The notes: a model not told the origin generated them from the sequence alone. Positions 7,739-16,274 are shown, numbered from the stretch's first letter. The stretch is DNA of 64,000 bases from Antrihabitans auranticaus (GCF_016481275.1 NZ_JAEMNW010000003.1:744001-808000); one strand, 5' to 3'. Numbers and translations: made by a program.

Positions 7739-8279
7739 CCTCGTACCAGACGTGGAGCGCGCGCTCGCCTGCGATCGTGCGCGTCTGGCGCAGGTCCAGG
7801 CGGTTGGGTAATCCGGTGAAGAGTGCCAGCCCCGTGCCGAGAACGATCGGCGCGATGTGCAGCGCAATCTCGTCGACGAGTCCAGCCGCGAGCAACTGCT
7901 GTGCGATGTCCGCGCCGCCGCCCACCGTCGCGTACCGGTCGCCTGCGGACTTCTTGGCTGCCGCGATGGCGTCCTCGATGCCCGTTGTGACGAACCGAAT
8001 TCGGGGATTCCCCGGCGGTGTCGCCGGCGGCCGGTGAGTGATGACGAAGTGGTCGACGTCGTACGGGGTGTCGTCGAATCCACCCGAGTCCTCGCCGAGG
8101 CCGAATGCTCCGCGGCCGAGGACGATCGCACCGGAGATCGCAACGATCTCTTTCACGGCCGCCTGGTCGACGGGGTTCGACTCGTCGAAATACCAGTCGT
8201 ACAGGCCGGCGTCACTCCCATCGCTGGTCGAAATGAACCCGTCGAGCGACATTGCCATGTCGAGAAGAACTTTGGTCAT
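7719..8279 (-). CDS. Dihydrofolate-reductase-like (RibD C-terminal fold) protein
   Basis: A 186-residue protein beginning MTKVLLDMAMSLDGFIST, the usual opening of this family, followed by AIVLGRGAFGLGED, HFVITHRPP, the TVGGGADIAQQLLAAGLVDEIALHIAPIVLGTGLALF dinucleotide-binding and closing core, and a TRTIAGERALHVWYEV end. These are NADPH-binding reductase-like proteins, common as stand-alone genes in actinobacteria and of unknown substrate. An in-frame start 123 bp upstream was rejected because the extension overlaps the divergent epimerase gene and lacks family similarity. It is not a close copy of the gene at 5201, so tandem duplication is unlikely. Confidence 0.82.
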   Translation of the reverse strand: MTKVLLDMAMSLDGFISTSDGSDAGLYDWYFDESNPVDQAAVKEIVAISGAIVLGRGAFGLGEDSGGFDDTPYDVDHFVITHRPPATPPGNPRIRFVTTGIEDAIAAAKKSAGDRYATVGGGADIAQQLLAAGLVDEIALHIAPIVLGTGLALFTGLPNRLDLRQTRTIAGERALHVWYEVTKRAT

Positions 8280-8322
8280 GCTCTCTTGGTGTCGCCCATC
8301 GGCGAAACCGTTACTGTCGGAT

Positions 8323-9672
8323 ATGGGCATCGAGTTTTCGAGCGTCGTCGATTCACCCCGCGCGGACGTGTTCGCCTGGCACACGAGGCCAGGCGCCTTC
8401 ACTCGCCTGTCGCCGCCCTGGCAACCGTTGCGGCTGGTCAGCGAGGCGGATTCGGTCGCTGACGGGCAGGCCGTGCTCGGTATGCCGGCCGGGCTGAGGT
8501 GGGTCGCACAGCATCAGGCCGGCGATTACGATCCGCCGGCACGATTCGTGGACACGCTGAGCAGTTCGGGTTTGGCGTCGCTGCCCGCGAAGGCTGTTCT
8601 GTCGTGGCGGCATGTGCACGACTTCGAGGAGGTCGACGGCGACAGGACGCGGGTCATCGACCACGTCGAGACGCCGGTTCCCGCGGCGCTGCTCAACTCC
8701 ACATTCATTTATCGGCACCGCCAGCTCGCCGAAGATCTGGCAGCACACCGCTGGGCCGCGGATCGGGGCATCGGCCCGACGACCGTCGCGATCTCGGGTG
8801 CGTCGGGATTTGTCGGCAGTGCTCTCGCGGCGTTCCTGAGCACGGGTGGGCACAGCGTTATCCGACTGGTCCGGCATCCCGCGCGGCACTCGGGCGAACG
8901 AACCTGGGATCCGGAGAACCCGGCCCGTGATCTGCTCGACGGCGTGGACGCGGTCGTCCACCTGGCGGGGGCATCCATTGCGGGGCGCTTCACCGACAAG
9001 CACAAAGCCGTCATTCGGGACAGCCGCATAGAGCCGACTCGCAGGCTCGCCGCACTCGCTGCGGATTCGTCGGCACGGGTGTTCGTCTCGGCCTCGGCAA
9101 TCGGGTTCTACGGTGCCGATCGCGGCGACAAGCAGCTCACCGAAACAAGCGCTCGAGGCGAAGGTTTTCTTGCCGACCTCGTCGCGGACTGGGAAGACGC
9201 AACCGCTCCGGCGCAACGGGCCGGTATCCGGGTTGCGAACGTGCGCACCGGAATTGTGCAGTCGCCCGGCGGCGGCACGTTGCAGCTCTTGCGCCCGCTG
9301 TTCCTCACCGGTCTCGGCGGCAAGTTGGGCGACGGTCAGCAGTGGCTGTCATGGATCGATTTCGACGATCTCCTGGATATCTACCACCGTGCGCTGTTCG
9401 ACGACGCCATCACCGGACCCGTCAATGCCGTTGCACCCGAGGCTGTTCGAAACATCGACTACACGAAGACCCTTGCGCACGTGCTGAAACGTCCTGCGGT
9501 GCTGCCGGTGCCGAGCTTCGGGCCACGGCTCATGCTCGGCAAGGAAGGCGTCGAGGAATTGGCGCTGGCCAATCAGCAGGTCGTCCCAGACGTGCTTTCC
9601 GCTGCGGGACACCAGTTCCGGCGGCCGAACCTGGAGGAATCCCTCCGCCACCAGTTGGGCCGTGCGCGTTAG
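8323..9672 (+). CDS. TIGR01777-type NAD-dependent epimerase with fused N-terminal domain
   Basis: A 449-residue two-domain protein. Residues about 1-145 form an SRPBCC/START-like domain (FSSVVDSPRADVFAWHTRPGAFTRLSPPW), a fusion often seen in actinobacterial members. Residues about 150-449 form the SulA/YfcH-type atypical SDR with the ISGASGFVGSALAAFL Rossmann motif, the VVHLAGASI loop, SASAIGFYG active region and the SWIDFDDLL segment. Substrate is unknown. The ATG at 8323 follows a TTACTGT element closely and gives the expected N-terminus; an open frame reaching back to 8038 overlaps the divergent gene and is ignored. It overlaps the next convergent gene by 4 bp. Confidence 0.86.
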   Translation: MGIEFSSVVDSPRADVFAWHTRPGAFTRLSPPWQPLRLVSEADSVADGQAVLGMPAGLRWVAQHQAGDYDPPARFVDTLSSSGLASLPAKAVLSWRHVHDFEEVDGDRTRVIDHVETPVPAALLNSTFIYRHRQLAEDLAAHRWAADRGIGPTTVAISGASGFVGSALAAFLSTGGHSVIRLVRHPARHSGERTWDPENPARDLLDGVDAVVHLAGASIAGRFTDKHKAVIRDSRIEPTRRLAALAADSSARVFVSASAIGFYGADRGDKQLTETSARGEGFLADLVADWEDATAPAQRAGIRVANVRTGIVQSPGGGTLQLLRPLFLTGLGGKLGDGQQWLSWIDFDDLLDIYHRALFDDAITGPVNAVAPEAVRNIDYTKTLAHVLKRPAVLPVPSFGPRLMLGKEGVEELALANQQVVPDVLSAAGHQFRRPNLEESLRHQLGRAR

Positions 9673-11153
9673 GCGTACACGTAATCCTCGAGCGGGAAGC
9701 TGCCTGCCTCGCGATAGGCGTTGATCGTCGACGTCGGCCGCAGAATCGCAGCTTCGCCGTGCTGGTTGAAGTAGTAGCTTCGCGATCCCTCGCAACTACC
9801 CGCGTAGAAGACCGAGTCGCCCAGCTTCTCCGTCATCCGATCGAGGAAGTCCGCGTTGGCATTCTCGGTCACCTCGAAGAACTCGGACTTCCGTGACCGC
9901 ATCTCGCCGAACAGCCGCTTCATGTGCTTCATCTGCGTCTCGATGGTCGTGAAGTACGACAACCCGCTGTAGGAGTACGGGCTCGAGAGCGTGAGAAAGT
10001 TCGGGAACTGCGGAACCGCGAGGCCCTCATAGGCCTGGAAGCGATTGTCGCGCCACCACTTTCCGAGGTTGCGGCCTTCCCGACCGATGATCTCGATCGC
10101 TGGGAAGTTGACGTCCCAGAGGTTGAACCCGGTCGCGAGGATCAGTGTGTCGATCTCGGTCTTGTGGCCGTCGGCGGTCACGATCCCGTCGGCCTCGATG
10201 CGTGTGATCGAGTTGGTCTCGAGGTGCACGTGCTTCTTGTTGAACGTCGGGTAGTACTCGTTCGAGAAGGTCGGGCGCTTGCAGCCGAAGCTGTAGTGCG
10301 GGGTCAGTTTGCGCCGGGTTTCGGGGTCGCGAACCTGTGCGCGCAGGTGCGCCGCGGCGAGCACCGCCGCACCGGAGTTGAGGGCCTTGGCCTGCTTGTA
10401 GTGCAGGACCGCGCTGACCATCATCGTTTCGAGCAGCCCGGTATTGACGAGGCGCGCGGCCTTCTGCGCCGTCGGAACGCGTGCGAACAGCTTCTGTACT
10501 GGGCCGGGAATCGGCGTATCGACCTTCGGGACGACCCAGATCGGCGTGCGCTGGTAGACCGTCAGCGCGGAGACCTTCTTCGCGACCTCCGGAATGAGCT
10601 GAACCGCAGTCGCGCCGGTCCCGATGATCGCGGCTTTGCGATCGGTGAGGTCGTACGAGTCGTCCCACGCTGTCGTGTGGATTATCTTGCCTGCGAACGT
10701 GTCGATTCCGGGAATGTCGGGACTGTGCGGCTGGGAAAGAAATCCGGTCGCGGTGAGCAGGTAGCGGGCGCTGATCGAGCCCTCACCTGCGACGTTGACG
10801 ACCCAGAAGCCGGACTCCTCGTCCCAGCGTGCGCCTTCGACGACCTTGCCGAAACGCATGTGACGCCGCAGATCGTACTTGTCGGCGACGTGCTCGGCGT
10901 AGCGCTTGAGTTCCCGCCCCGGCGCGAACAAACGCGACCAGTACGGGTTGGGTTCGAATGAGTACGAGTACGTGACCGACGCGATGTCGACTGCCAGACC
11001 GGGATACCGGTTCACGTGCCAGGTGCCGCCGAGATCGTCTTCACGCTCCAGGATCGCGATGTTGTTCAGGCCGAGTTCTTTGAGCTGGATGGCTGCGCCC
11101 ATCCCGCCGAAACCTGCGCCGACTACTACAGCATCGAATTGCGGTGCCGCCAT
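9669..11153 (-). CDS. Baeyer-Villiger-type flavin monooxygenase
   Basis: A 494-residue class B flavoprotein monooxygenase using FAD and NADPH to insert oxygen next to a ketone or oxidise S/N atoms. The FAD Rossmann motif VGAGFGGMGAA starts at residue 11, the GGTWHVNRYPG segment follows, the BVMO fingerprint FAGKIIHTTAW (FxGxxxHxxxW) lies near residue 155, and the NADPH Rossmann motif IGTGATA near residue 178. Length is typical of type I BVMOs. The start is an ATG preceded by AGGAGG 7 bp upstream. It diverges from a TetR gene 84 bp away, the usual arrangement for a repressor controlling its monooxygenase. Sequence does not fix the substrate. Confidence 0.9.
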   Translation of the reverse strand: MAAPQFDAVVVGAGFGGMGAAIQLKELGLNNIAILEREDDLGGTWHVNRYPGLAVDIASVTYSYSFEPNPYWSRLFAPGRELKRYAEHVADKYDLRRHMRFGKVVEGARWDEESGFWVVNVAGEGSISARYLLTATGFLSQPHSPDIPGIDTFAGKIIHTTAWDDSYDLTDRKAAIIGTGATAVQLIPEVAKKVSALTVYQRTPIWVVPKVDTPIPGPVQKLFARVPTAQKAARLVNTGLLETMMVSAVLHYKQAKALNSGAAVLAAAHLRAQVRDPETRRKLTPHYSFGCKRPTFSNEYYPTFNKKHVHLETNSITRIEADGIVTADGHKTEIDTLILATGFNLWDVNFPAIEIIGREGRNLGKWWRDNRFQAYEGLAVPQFPNFLTLSSPYSYSGLSYFTTIETQMKHMKRLFGEMRSRKSEFFEVTENANADFLDRMTEKLGDSVFYAGSCEGSRSYYFNQHGEAAILRPTSTINAYREAGSFPLEDYVYA

Positions 11154-11180
11154 GGAACCTCCTGAGTAGAACGCGTCCCG

Positions 11181-11194
11181 AATGACACGTCATT
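11181..11194. promoter_or_regulatory. Palindrome in the BVMO/tetR divergent promoter
   Basis: AATGACACGTCATT has perfect 6-bp arms around a 2-bp centre. TGACACG recurs 16 bp further on as a direct repeat. It sits between the divergent BVMO and TetR genes, where a TetR dimer would bind. Confidence 0.5.
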
Positions 11195-11204
11195 AACTGA
11201 CACG

Positions 11205-11223
11205 GTATTCCGTTTTGGAACAC
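11205..11223. promoter_or_regulatory. Second palindrome in the BVMO/tetR divergent promoter
   Basis: GTATTCC and GGAACAC form a 7-bp inverted repeat with one mismatch and a 5-bp spacer, 14 bp upstream of the TetR GTG start. Position suggests an autoregulatory operator. The first palindrome (11181) is an equal candidate. Confidence 0.45.
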
Positions 11224-11237
11224 GCTATCATTGCCGG

Positions 11238-11861
11238 GTGACCAAGCCAATAACTCGTGCTGAACGCAAGCGCGAGGAGCTGCGGCGCGAGATCATCGAC
11301 GCCGCCTTCGAGCGGTTCGCCGAAAGCGGTTACCACGCAACCGGAATCGCTGATATCGCAACGCATCTGGGGATCGGCCACGGCACGTTCTATCGCTATT
11401 TCGAGAACAAGCGCGACATCATCGACCACGTTGTCGACGACGTCATCGGCCGGATCATGACAGCCCTGTCGGCGGAGAACGCACCCGACGCACCGACGTC
11501 GCTCGCGGAGTACCGTGCGCAGGTCGGGCGGGTTTCCGATGCTTTGACGGCCATCCTGCTCGATGATCCACGAGTCCCGCAGTTGTTGCTCTTCGAAGCG
11601 ACGGGAATCGATGTCGAGCTCACGGACCGCCTGTACGGCCTGCTCGACATGGCCGATGCGATGACGGTCGAGTACTTCCGGCACGGCGTCGAAGCAGGCT
11701 ACCTACGTACGGACCTCGACGTTGTGAATTCTGCGCGGGCCCTCACCGGAATGATGATGGCGAACATCATCCACGGCATTCGAAACTCGGATCCGGCCGC
11801 GATTCGCGCTCTGAACCTAGCCACTCAGCGGCTGATGTTCGACGGGATCAGCGCGGACTAG
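11238..11861 (+). CDS. TetR-family repressor, divergent from BVMO
   Basis: A 207-residue TetR protein. The N-terminal DNA-binding part is canonical: EIIDAAFERFAESGYHATGIADIATHLGIGHGTFYRYFENKRDIIDHV, with the recognition helix ending in YRYF near residue 54. The remainder is a helical ligand domain without family-specific marks. It starts with GTG, and two short palindromes lie in the 84-bp gap to the BVMO gene, so local control of that gene and itself is the simplest reading. The 3' end overlaps the convergent Ddn-like gene by 14 bp. Confidence 0.9.
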   Translation: MTKPITRAERKREELRREIIDAAFERFAESGYHATGIADIATHLGIGHGTFYRYFENKRDIIDHVVDDVIGRIMTALSAENAPDAPTSLAEYRAQVGRVSDALTAILLDDPRVPQLLLFEATGIDVELTDRLYGLLDMADAMTVEYFRHGVEAGYLRTDLDVVNSARALTGMMMANIIHGIRNSDPAAIRALNLATQRLMFDGISAD

Positions 11862-12228
11862 CGGCGATGTAATCCGTTACGCCTTGGCGGCGCAAGATCG
11901 GACGTCCGATTGCGGGTGCCCAACTGACAGCAGGATCGTGCAGGATCTGCGGATTCGTGAGGACGATGGTCTTGCCGCGCTGAATTATGGTGAATTCGCC
12001 TGCGGCCATGACGTTTCGTACCCAGTCTGCTTCCTTGCCCCACGCGAGTCCGATGTTGTAGACGTCATCCTTCTTGACGACCGCGATCGGCGTCTTGTAC
12101 TCGCGTCGGGACTTGCGGCCGACGTGCGTCAATTCGGCCCAGATCGGAAGGTGCCGGGACAGCGGAAGTGCGATCTTGTTGAACGCTTTCGCGCCGCGTG
12201 GGAGGCGCTTGCGGGTGGGTGCAGTCAT
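11848..12228 (-). CDS. Ddn-like deazaflavin (F420)-dependent nitroreductase family protein
   Basis: A 126-residue small split-barrel protein of the Ddn/DUF385 family. It shows the LTHVGRKSRREYKTPIAVV strand pair, GLAWGKEADWVRNVMAAGEFTI and a short basic N-terminus that can lie on the membrane. Family members use reduced F420 to reduce quinones or nitro compounds, though not every member binds F420. The strand with VGRKSR and the WVRN motif are the usual cofactor-contact regions. The ATG follows a GCTCAGGAGCATCGCT leader with a good ribosome-binding site. It converges on the TetR gene with a 14-bp overlap. Confidence 0.83.
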   Translation of the reverse strand: MTAPTRKRLPRGAKAFNKIALPLSRHLPIWAELTHVGRKSRREYKTPIAVVKKDDVYNIGLAWGKEADWVRNVMAAGEFTIIQRGKTIVLTNPQILHDPAVSWAPAIGRPILRRQGVTDYIAASPR

Positions 12229-12333
12229 AGCGATGCTCCTGAGCGTGAATTATTGAGTTCACACTCAGGATATACGCGGTGGAGTCTGCGTGGCTACGGC
12301 CGAATTGCGCGAATCAGCGGTCCGCACTCGGCC

Positions 12334-12374
12334 TGCTCGTCCCGCTTGCTCGTCCCCGCCTGTTCGTCCCCGCT
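12334..12374. repeat. Tandem repeat, three 13-14 bp units
   Basis: Units TGCTCGTCCCGCT, TGCTCGTCCCCGCC and TGTTCGTCCCCGCT follow each other without spacing. They flank the left side of the long palindrome. Confidence 0.65.
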
Positions 12375-12379
12375 TCCTA

Positions 12380-12461
12380 CCCCGCCGCACCCCCTTTCGG
12401 GACACGCACCGAATTTTGGGCCGGAATTTCGGTGCGTGTCCCGAAAGTCGGTGCGGCGGGG
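12380..12461. repeat. 82-bp long imperfect palindrome
   Basis: The left arm ends CTTTCGGGACACGCACCGAA and the right arm begins TTCGGTGCGTGTCCCGAAAG. Both continue outward as GCCGCACC / GGTGCGGC, giving about 35-bp arms with only a few mismatches and a 13-bp centre around GGGCC. As RNA it would be a very stable hairpin. It could terminate the minus-strand TDO-like transcript or be a mobile palindromic unit. Confidence 0.7.
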
Positions 12462-12521
12462 GCGTTGGCTGGCGGGGGCGTCGGCTGGCTGGGGTGTTGG
12501 TTGGCCAGGGTCTTGGTTAGG
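12458..12521. repeat. Tandem repeat, four 16-bp units
   Basis: Units GGGGGCGTTGGCTGGC, GGGGGCGTCGGCTGGC, TGGGGTGTTGGTTGGC and a more diverged CAGGGTCTTGGTTAGG are contiguous. They directly join the right arm of the long palindrome. Confidence 0.7.
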
Positions 12522-12529
12522 CGGCTCGC

Positions 12530-13759
12530 TCAAGCGGCAGAGTCCAACTTCCCCGCCATTGGACATCCCGCGCCGAAGACGCTGATCCCCCGGCCTCCGT
12601 CGAGGTAGGGCACACCTTCGGTGTAGCCCGTGCCGCGACGCTCGCCGAGCATGCGGACTGCCAAGCGGTAGTGGGTCTTTCGCCATCGCAGCAGCACAGC
12701 TTCGAAACGCTCCATGCTCGCGGTGAGCAGGGCGTCGAGCTCCGGATCGAGGACGCCCGCCGTACGAGCCGCAGCCAACGCGCTCGAGACGGTGGGTTGG
12801 TCCGCAAGTACTCGCGCACGCACCGGGGGCACCGAGTGATAGGCCGGTGAATCGAGACGCGGTGCGTCGGGCCGCCGGCACAGGCTCTCCATGAGCTTGT
12901 AGTGGCGAGACTGAATTGCGCTCGCTCCGTCGGTGAATTCGCGGAAGGTCAGGAAGGCTTCCGTGCGCATCGTGGCGACGATCGAGAACAGCAGGCCCGC
13001 TTCACCCATCGCGCGTTCTGCTTCCGCGAGCACCAGTGCGGCGGCTCCTGCCCGACCGCGCTGGATCGCCGATATCGCCGCCGACAGCTGAACCGCGACC
13101 ATCGCGAACGTCGACTCGTAGGCCTGCAGCACTCGCATGAACATGTACTCGTCGTGGACGAGACTCACCGGCAGTGCACTGAGGTCGAGGGTGAGGCGTT
13201 CGCTGGGTGTCGTGTCGGACGCGATCGCGGCGCACACCTGACGGGCGACTTCGATCGGATCGCCGCTCGTTGGCTCGACTTCCACACCCATGCGCGCGAG
13301 CGCCGGTCGCATGGCGCGCACCCCGAGGCGGCAGCGCTTCGCGGTGATCCGTGCGTCCGGTGCGATCTCGGGAAGCCAGGTCGCGCCGTCGGCGACTTCG
13401 ATTTCGAATCGCAGGAGGTCCGCAACGAGGAGAACGAAGAGACGGTCGTGCTGGAGCGCGGCCTGGTTCGGACAGCCGGCACGGTAGCCAGTCCCAGGCA
13501 GCGGCAACTGCTCGAACGCCAGGTAGCTGGGATTGTCGAAACGGTTGTCCCACTTGTCGAGGGCGGTGCTCAGGAATGTGGCGAGCCGCTGGCCGGCGCT
13601 GTCGACCGGAGTTCCCAAGGTTGCGCGGGCTCGGTCCAACGAAGCGAGCAGGTTCGGCGGCACGAAATGTTTTCCGACGCTGTGAACTCTGTCGAGCACC
13701 GCGTCGTATGGAAACGTGACGGGATCTGGTCGGCGGAGCCAGGCGGCGAGTTCGTGCAT
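12530..13759 (-). CDS. Tryptophan 2,3-dioxygenase-like heme protein (long form)
   Basis: A 409-residue helical protein. Its C-terminal half has two TDO-family signatures: FREFTDGASAIQSRHYKLME near residue 270, and RWRKTHYRLAVRMLGERRGTGYTEGVPYL near residue 355, where the family His serves as heme ligand and the GTG-containing loop covers the indole pocket. Typical bacterial TDO (KynA) is about 280 residues. The extra 120 or so N-terminal residues and the absence of kynurenine genes nearby suggest a divergent TDO-like enzyme, as known in some secondary-metabolite pathways, rather than a standard kynurenine enzyme. The ATG start follows a 70-bp gap after the GGDEF-EAL gene. Confidence 0.72.
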   Translation of the reverse strand: MHELAAWLRRPDPVTFPYDAVLDRVHSVGKHFVPPNLLASLDRARATLGTPVDSAGQRLATFLSTALDKWDNRFDNPSYLAFEQLPLPGTGYRAGCPNQAALQHDRLFVLLVADLLRFEIEVADGATWLPEIAPDARITAKRCRLGVRAMRPALARMGVEVEPTSGDPIEVARQVCAAIASDTTPSERLTLDLSALPVSLVHDEYMFMRVLQAYESTFAMVAVQLSAAISAIQRGRAGAAALVLAEAERAMGEAGLLFSIVATMRTEAFLTFREFTDGASAIQSRHYKLMESLCRRPDAPRLDSPAYHSVPPVRARVLADQPTVSSALAAARTAGVLDPELDALLTASMERFEAVLLRWRKTHYRLAVRMLGERRGTGYTEGVPYLDGGRGISVFGAGCPMAGKLDSAA

Positions 13760-13829
13760 GGGATAAATGGTCTGCCTGCTGCGCGCGGCGCGTTACCCCC
13801 CACAGGGGTGACTCATGCCCACTCCACGG

Positions 13830-16142
13830 TTAGACCGCAGCCACCTGATGCTGGGTTGGTGCGGCAGCGGCTTCAGGTGCCGAGGCCGGAATCGCGCCGA
13901 GGACGAACAGCAGTTCGTCGATCGCCATGGGCCTGCCGCAGTGGTATCCCTGCGCGACAGGGCAGCCGTACTCCCGCAGAACTGCGAACGTGTCAGCATT
14001 CTCGACGCCCTCGGCGACGGTCGTTAGGTTGAGGGTCACCGCGAGGTCGATCACGGCTCGCACGATTGCCGCGGCGCGCTGATCACCGGTGATCGGGACG
14101 ACGAAGGAACGGTCGAGTTTCACCGTGTCGATCGGCAGCTCACGAAGGTACGAGAGCGCCGAGTATCCGGTGCCGAAGTCATCGATAGCGATCTGGACGC
14201 CGAGGCTGTGCAACTCGTCGAGCACCTTGCCTGCCCGGTCCATGTTGCCGAGCAGGAAGTCTTCGGTGATCTCGACGTGAATGGCGCTCGGCGACAAGCC
14301 GCGTCGCGCAAGTTCGTCGGCGATGCGTGCGGGCAGGTCGAGGTCACCGAGGCTCGGCGGAAACAGGTTGACGGCGACCGGGATCGCACAACCCAGCTCG
14401 TGCCACCGTGCCGCGTCGTCGAGTGCCTGATCGAGTACGACCGCGGTCATCCGGTGCATCAAGCCGTTCTGCTGCACGATCGGCAGGAATTGATTGGGAA
14501 AGAGCAGTCCGCGTTCGGGGTGCTCCCAGCGAACGAGCGCTTCGACCGCGACGATCGCTCCGGTGCGGATATCGACCTGGGGTTGGTAGTGGACCGACAG
14601 CGACCGCTCGGTGATGGCGGACCGGAGTTGTTCCAGTAGCCGCATGCCGTCGCGGGTGTTGTCCCGTCCCGACGGGTCGATGACTCCCGGGATGTAGACG
14701 TGAATCGCCGCGTCGTGTCGTTTCGCGCGGTACATGGCGATATCGGCGTGCCGCAGCAGGGTTCCGATGTCGACTCCGTGAACCGGGCTCAGTGCGATAC
14801 CGACGCTCGCGCCGATCTGGACGTGGAGGCCCTCCAGCTGTACGGGCTCGAAAAGGACCTCCTGGACTCGCTCGGCTGCACCGCGCGCTTCGCGCTCGTC
14901 GGCATTCGGAATCAGGATCGCGAACTCGTCGCCGCCGAGCCTGACGAGTACGTCGTCCTCGCGCAGCGCTCTGCGCAGTCGGGTCGCTATCACCCGTAGG
15001 AGGTCGTCCCCCGCGGCATGCCCGAGCGAGTCGTTGACGTCCTTGAAGTGGTCGAGGTCGAGGAGCAGCAGTGCGGCGGTCGGGAAGTCTTCGTCCTCCG
15101 AAATAGGTGTATATACAAGTTTGCCGGCGTGCTCGTAGAACCCGCGCCGATTCGGCAAGCCCGTGAGGTCGTCCGTTCGCGCCAATTGCGCGTGCTCGCC
15201 CGCGCGGCGGATCTCGTGGAAGGCGAGTGCGAGCCGACCCATGGACGCGATGATCGTCGCGGCGGCGAGATACCACGCTGCGGGGGTGATCTGGAAGTAG
15301 TTGTCGAGCACGGACATCGATACCGCGACACCGGTCGCCACCAACGGCGCTGCGAGTGGTGGCGTGCGCTGTGTGTAGTCGATGACCGGGTGCCACGTAC
15401 GCGAGGGCGCCAGGGCGGTGACTGCGACCGCGAGAATGAATGCCGCATCGACGTAATCGCCGGAGCGGTACCCGCCGGTCGGGGCCTCGATGAGATACAG
15501 CGAGTCGGCCAGAGCCGCGAGCGCGAGTCCGAGCCCCATCCACCAGAGGCCTGCGGGTGGGCGCCACCGGAACAACGCGCATGCGGTGAGGACCGCGGCG
15601 AGCAGGACGACGTCGAGAACGGGATATGCGAGGTTGACTACGATCGCCGCGAACGATCCGCCGAGTTGCGCGAGGACCGCCGGGAAAATCAGCGCCGTCG
15701 TCACCGTTGCCGTGCCGAGGCCGACGAGGAGCGCGTCCAGGGCGAGGCTGAGCGTGAACCGCCGCAGGCGAGCGCGGACGATCAGCAACAAGCTCACGAA
15801 GACGCAGAGGTAGAAGCCGAGCCAGAAGCCGTCTGCGATCGTCGGGTATGGCTCCGGGTGCAGTGGCCTCACAAACCATGACCAGTACGTGTTCGCGATC
15901 GCCTGGCAGAGCAGTCCGAGTGCAAGGATCCGCCAGGCAGCTCGGTCGAACGCAGCACGCGGTGTCCGGACCAGACAGAGGACGGCGCAGGCGGCGAACG
16001 CCAGGTTCTGCCAGACGCCGTCGATCAGCCAGGAGTAGTCACGCGAATTGCGCAGCGGGGGCAGCGTCGTCACAAGGAAGGAGCCGATGACGACCAGCAG
16101 GGCACCCTGGGCCGAGGCGCGTCGTCGCGTGAGTGCCGCCAT
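13830..16142 (-). CDS. Membrane GGDEF-EAL cyclic-di-GMP protein
   Basis: A 770-residue protein. The N-terminal 310 residues contain about nine membrane segments. A GGDEF domain follows (TDDLTGLPNRRGFYE, then LVRLGGDEFAIL, so the diguanylate cyclase signature is intact). The EAL domain has VEALVRWEHP, HVEITEDFLL, IDDFGTGYSALSYLRELPIDTVKLDRSF and a final EGVENADT, so the phosphodiesterase residues also look intact. It could make or break cyclic-di-GMP in response to a membrane or ligand signal. An ATG at 16142 and a GTG at 16145 are adjacent starts; ATG is used. It precedes the TDO-like gene by 70 bp on the same strand and may be cotranscribed with it. Confidence 0.9.
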   Translation of the reverse strand: MAALTRRRASAQGALLVVIGSFLVTTLPPLRNSRDYSWLIDGVWQNLAFAACAVLCLVRTPRAAFDRAAWRILALGLLCQAIANTYWSWFVRPLHPEPYPTIADGFWLGFYLCVFVSLLLIVRARLRRFTLSLALDALLVGLGTATVTTALIFPAVLAQLGGSFAAIVVNLAYPVLDVVLLAAVLTACALFRWRPPAGLWWMGLGLALAALADSLYLIEAPTGGYRSGDYVDAAFILAVAVTALAPSRTWHPVIDYTQRTPPLAAPLVATGVAVSMSVLDNYFQITPAAWYLAAATIIASMGRLALAFHEIRRAGEHAQLARTDDLTGLPNRRGFYEHAGKLVYTPISEDEDFPTAALLLLDLDHFKDVNDSLGHAAGDDLLRVIATRLRRALREDDVLVRLGGDEFAILIPNADEREARGAAERVQEVLFEPVQLEGLHVQIGASVGIALSPVHGVDIGTLLRHADIAMYRAKRHDAAIHVYIPGVIDPSGRDNTRDGMRLLEQLRSAITERSLSVHYQPQVDIRTGAIVAVEALVRWEHPERGLLFPNQFLPIVQQNGLMHRMTAVVLDQALDDAARWHELGCAIPVAVNLFPPSLGDLDLPARIADELARRGLSPSAIHVEITEDFLLGNMDRAGKVLDELHSLGVQIAIDDFGTGYSALSYLRELPIDTVKLDRSFVVPITGDQRAAAIVRAVIDLAVTLNLTTVAEGVENADTFAVLREYGCPVAQGYHCGRPMAIDELLFVLGAIPASAPEAAAAPTQHQVAAV

Positions 16143-16251
16143 CACAAACCTGGCGCGGCGATAGGATTTCGCCCGAGTTTCCGCATGGCCGCCTCAATAT
16201 CAATGCCGATTTCCGCATTCTCGCACGGTTAATCGAATATTGACTAGGCCA

Positions 16252-16274
16252 GAGCCGCGAGTGCCTGACGGCTC
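16252..16274. terminator. Short hairpin at the end of the carboxylase operon
   Basis: GAGCCG at 16252-16257 pairs with CGGCTC at 16269-16274, overlapping the stop of the TetR gene that closes the operon. The stem is short and no T-run follows, so termination is only suggested. Confidence 0.3.

Larger units (their letters stand above)
12229..12529. other. 301-bp intergenic region with repeats and a long hairpin
   Basis: This gap separates the Ddn-like gene start from the TDO-like gene end, both on the minus strand. I see no credible gene in it. It holds three 13-14 bp tandem units (12334-12374), an 82-bp imperfect palindrome (12380-12461) and four 16-bp tandem units (12458-12521), listed separately. 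Confidence 0.7.

Noticed and set aside
6452-8143. A 563-residue open frame antisense to the metallophosphoesterase
   Set aside because: The sense protein has all metal-binding motifs. The antisense product is Arg/Glu/His-rich without family similarity.
5201-8279. A duplication of the two dihydrofolate-reductase-like genes
   Set aside because: The proteins share only family motifs and flank unrelated genes, so they are distinct members rather than a local copy.
11215-11229. A KstR-like half match (TGGAACACGCTATC) near the BVMO
   Set aside because: Two of the eight defined consensus positions differ, so it is weaker than the site at 27108 and cannot be claimed.
12279-12608. Open frames through the repeat-rich gap
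   Set aside because: They consist of repeat-derived Arg/Pro/Gly runs with no start context and cover the hairpin. I treat the region as non-coding.
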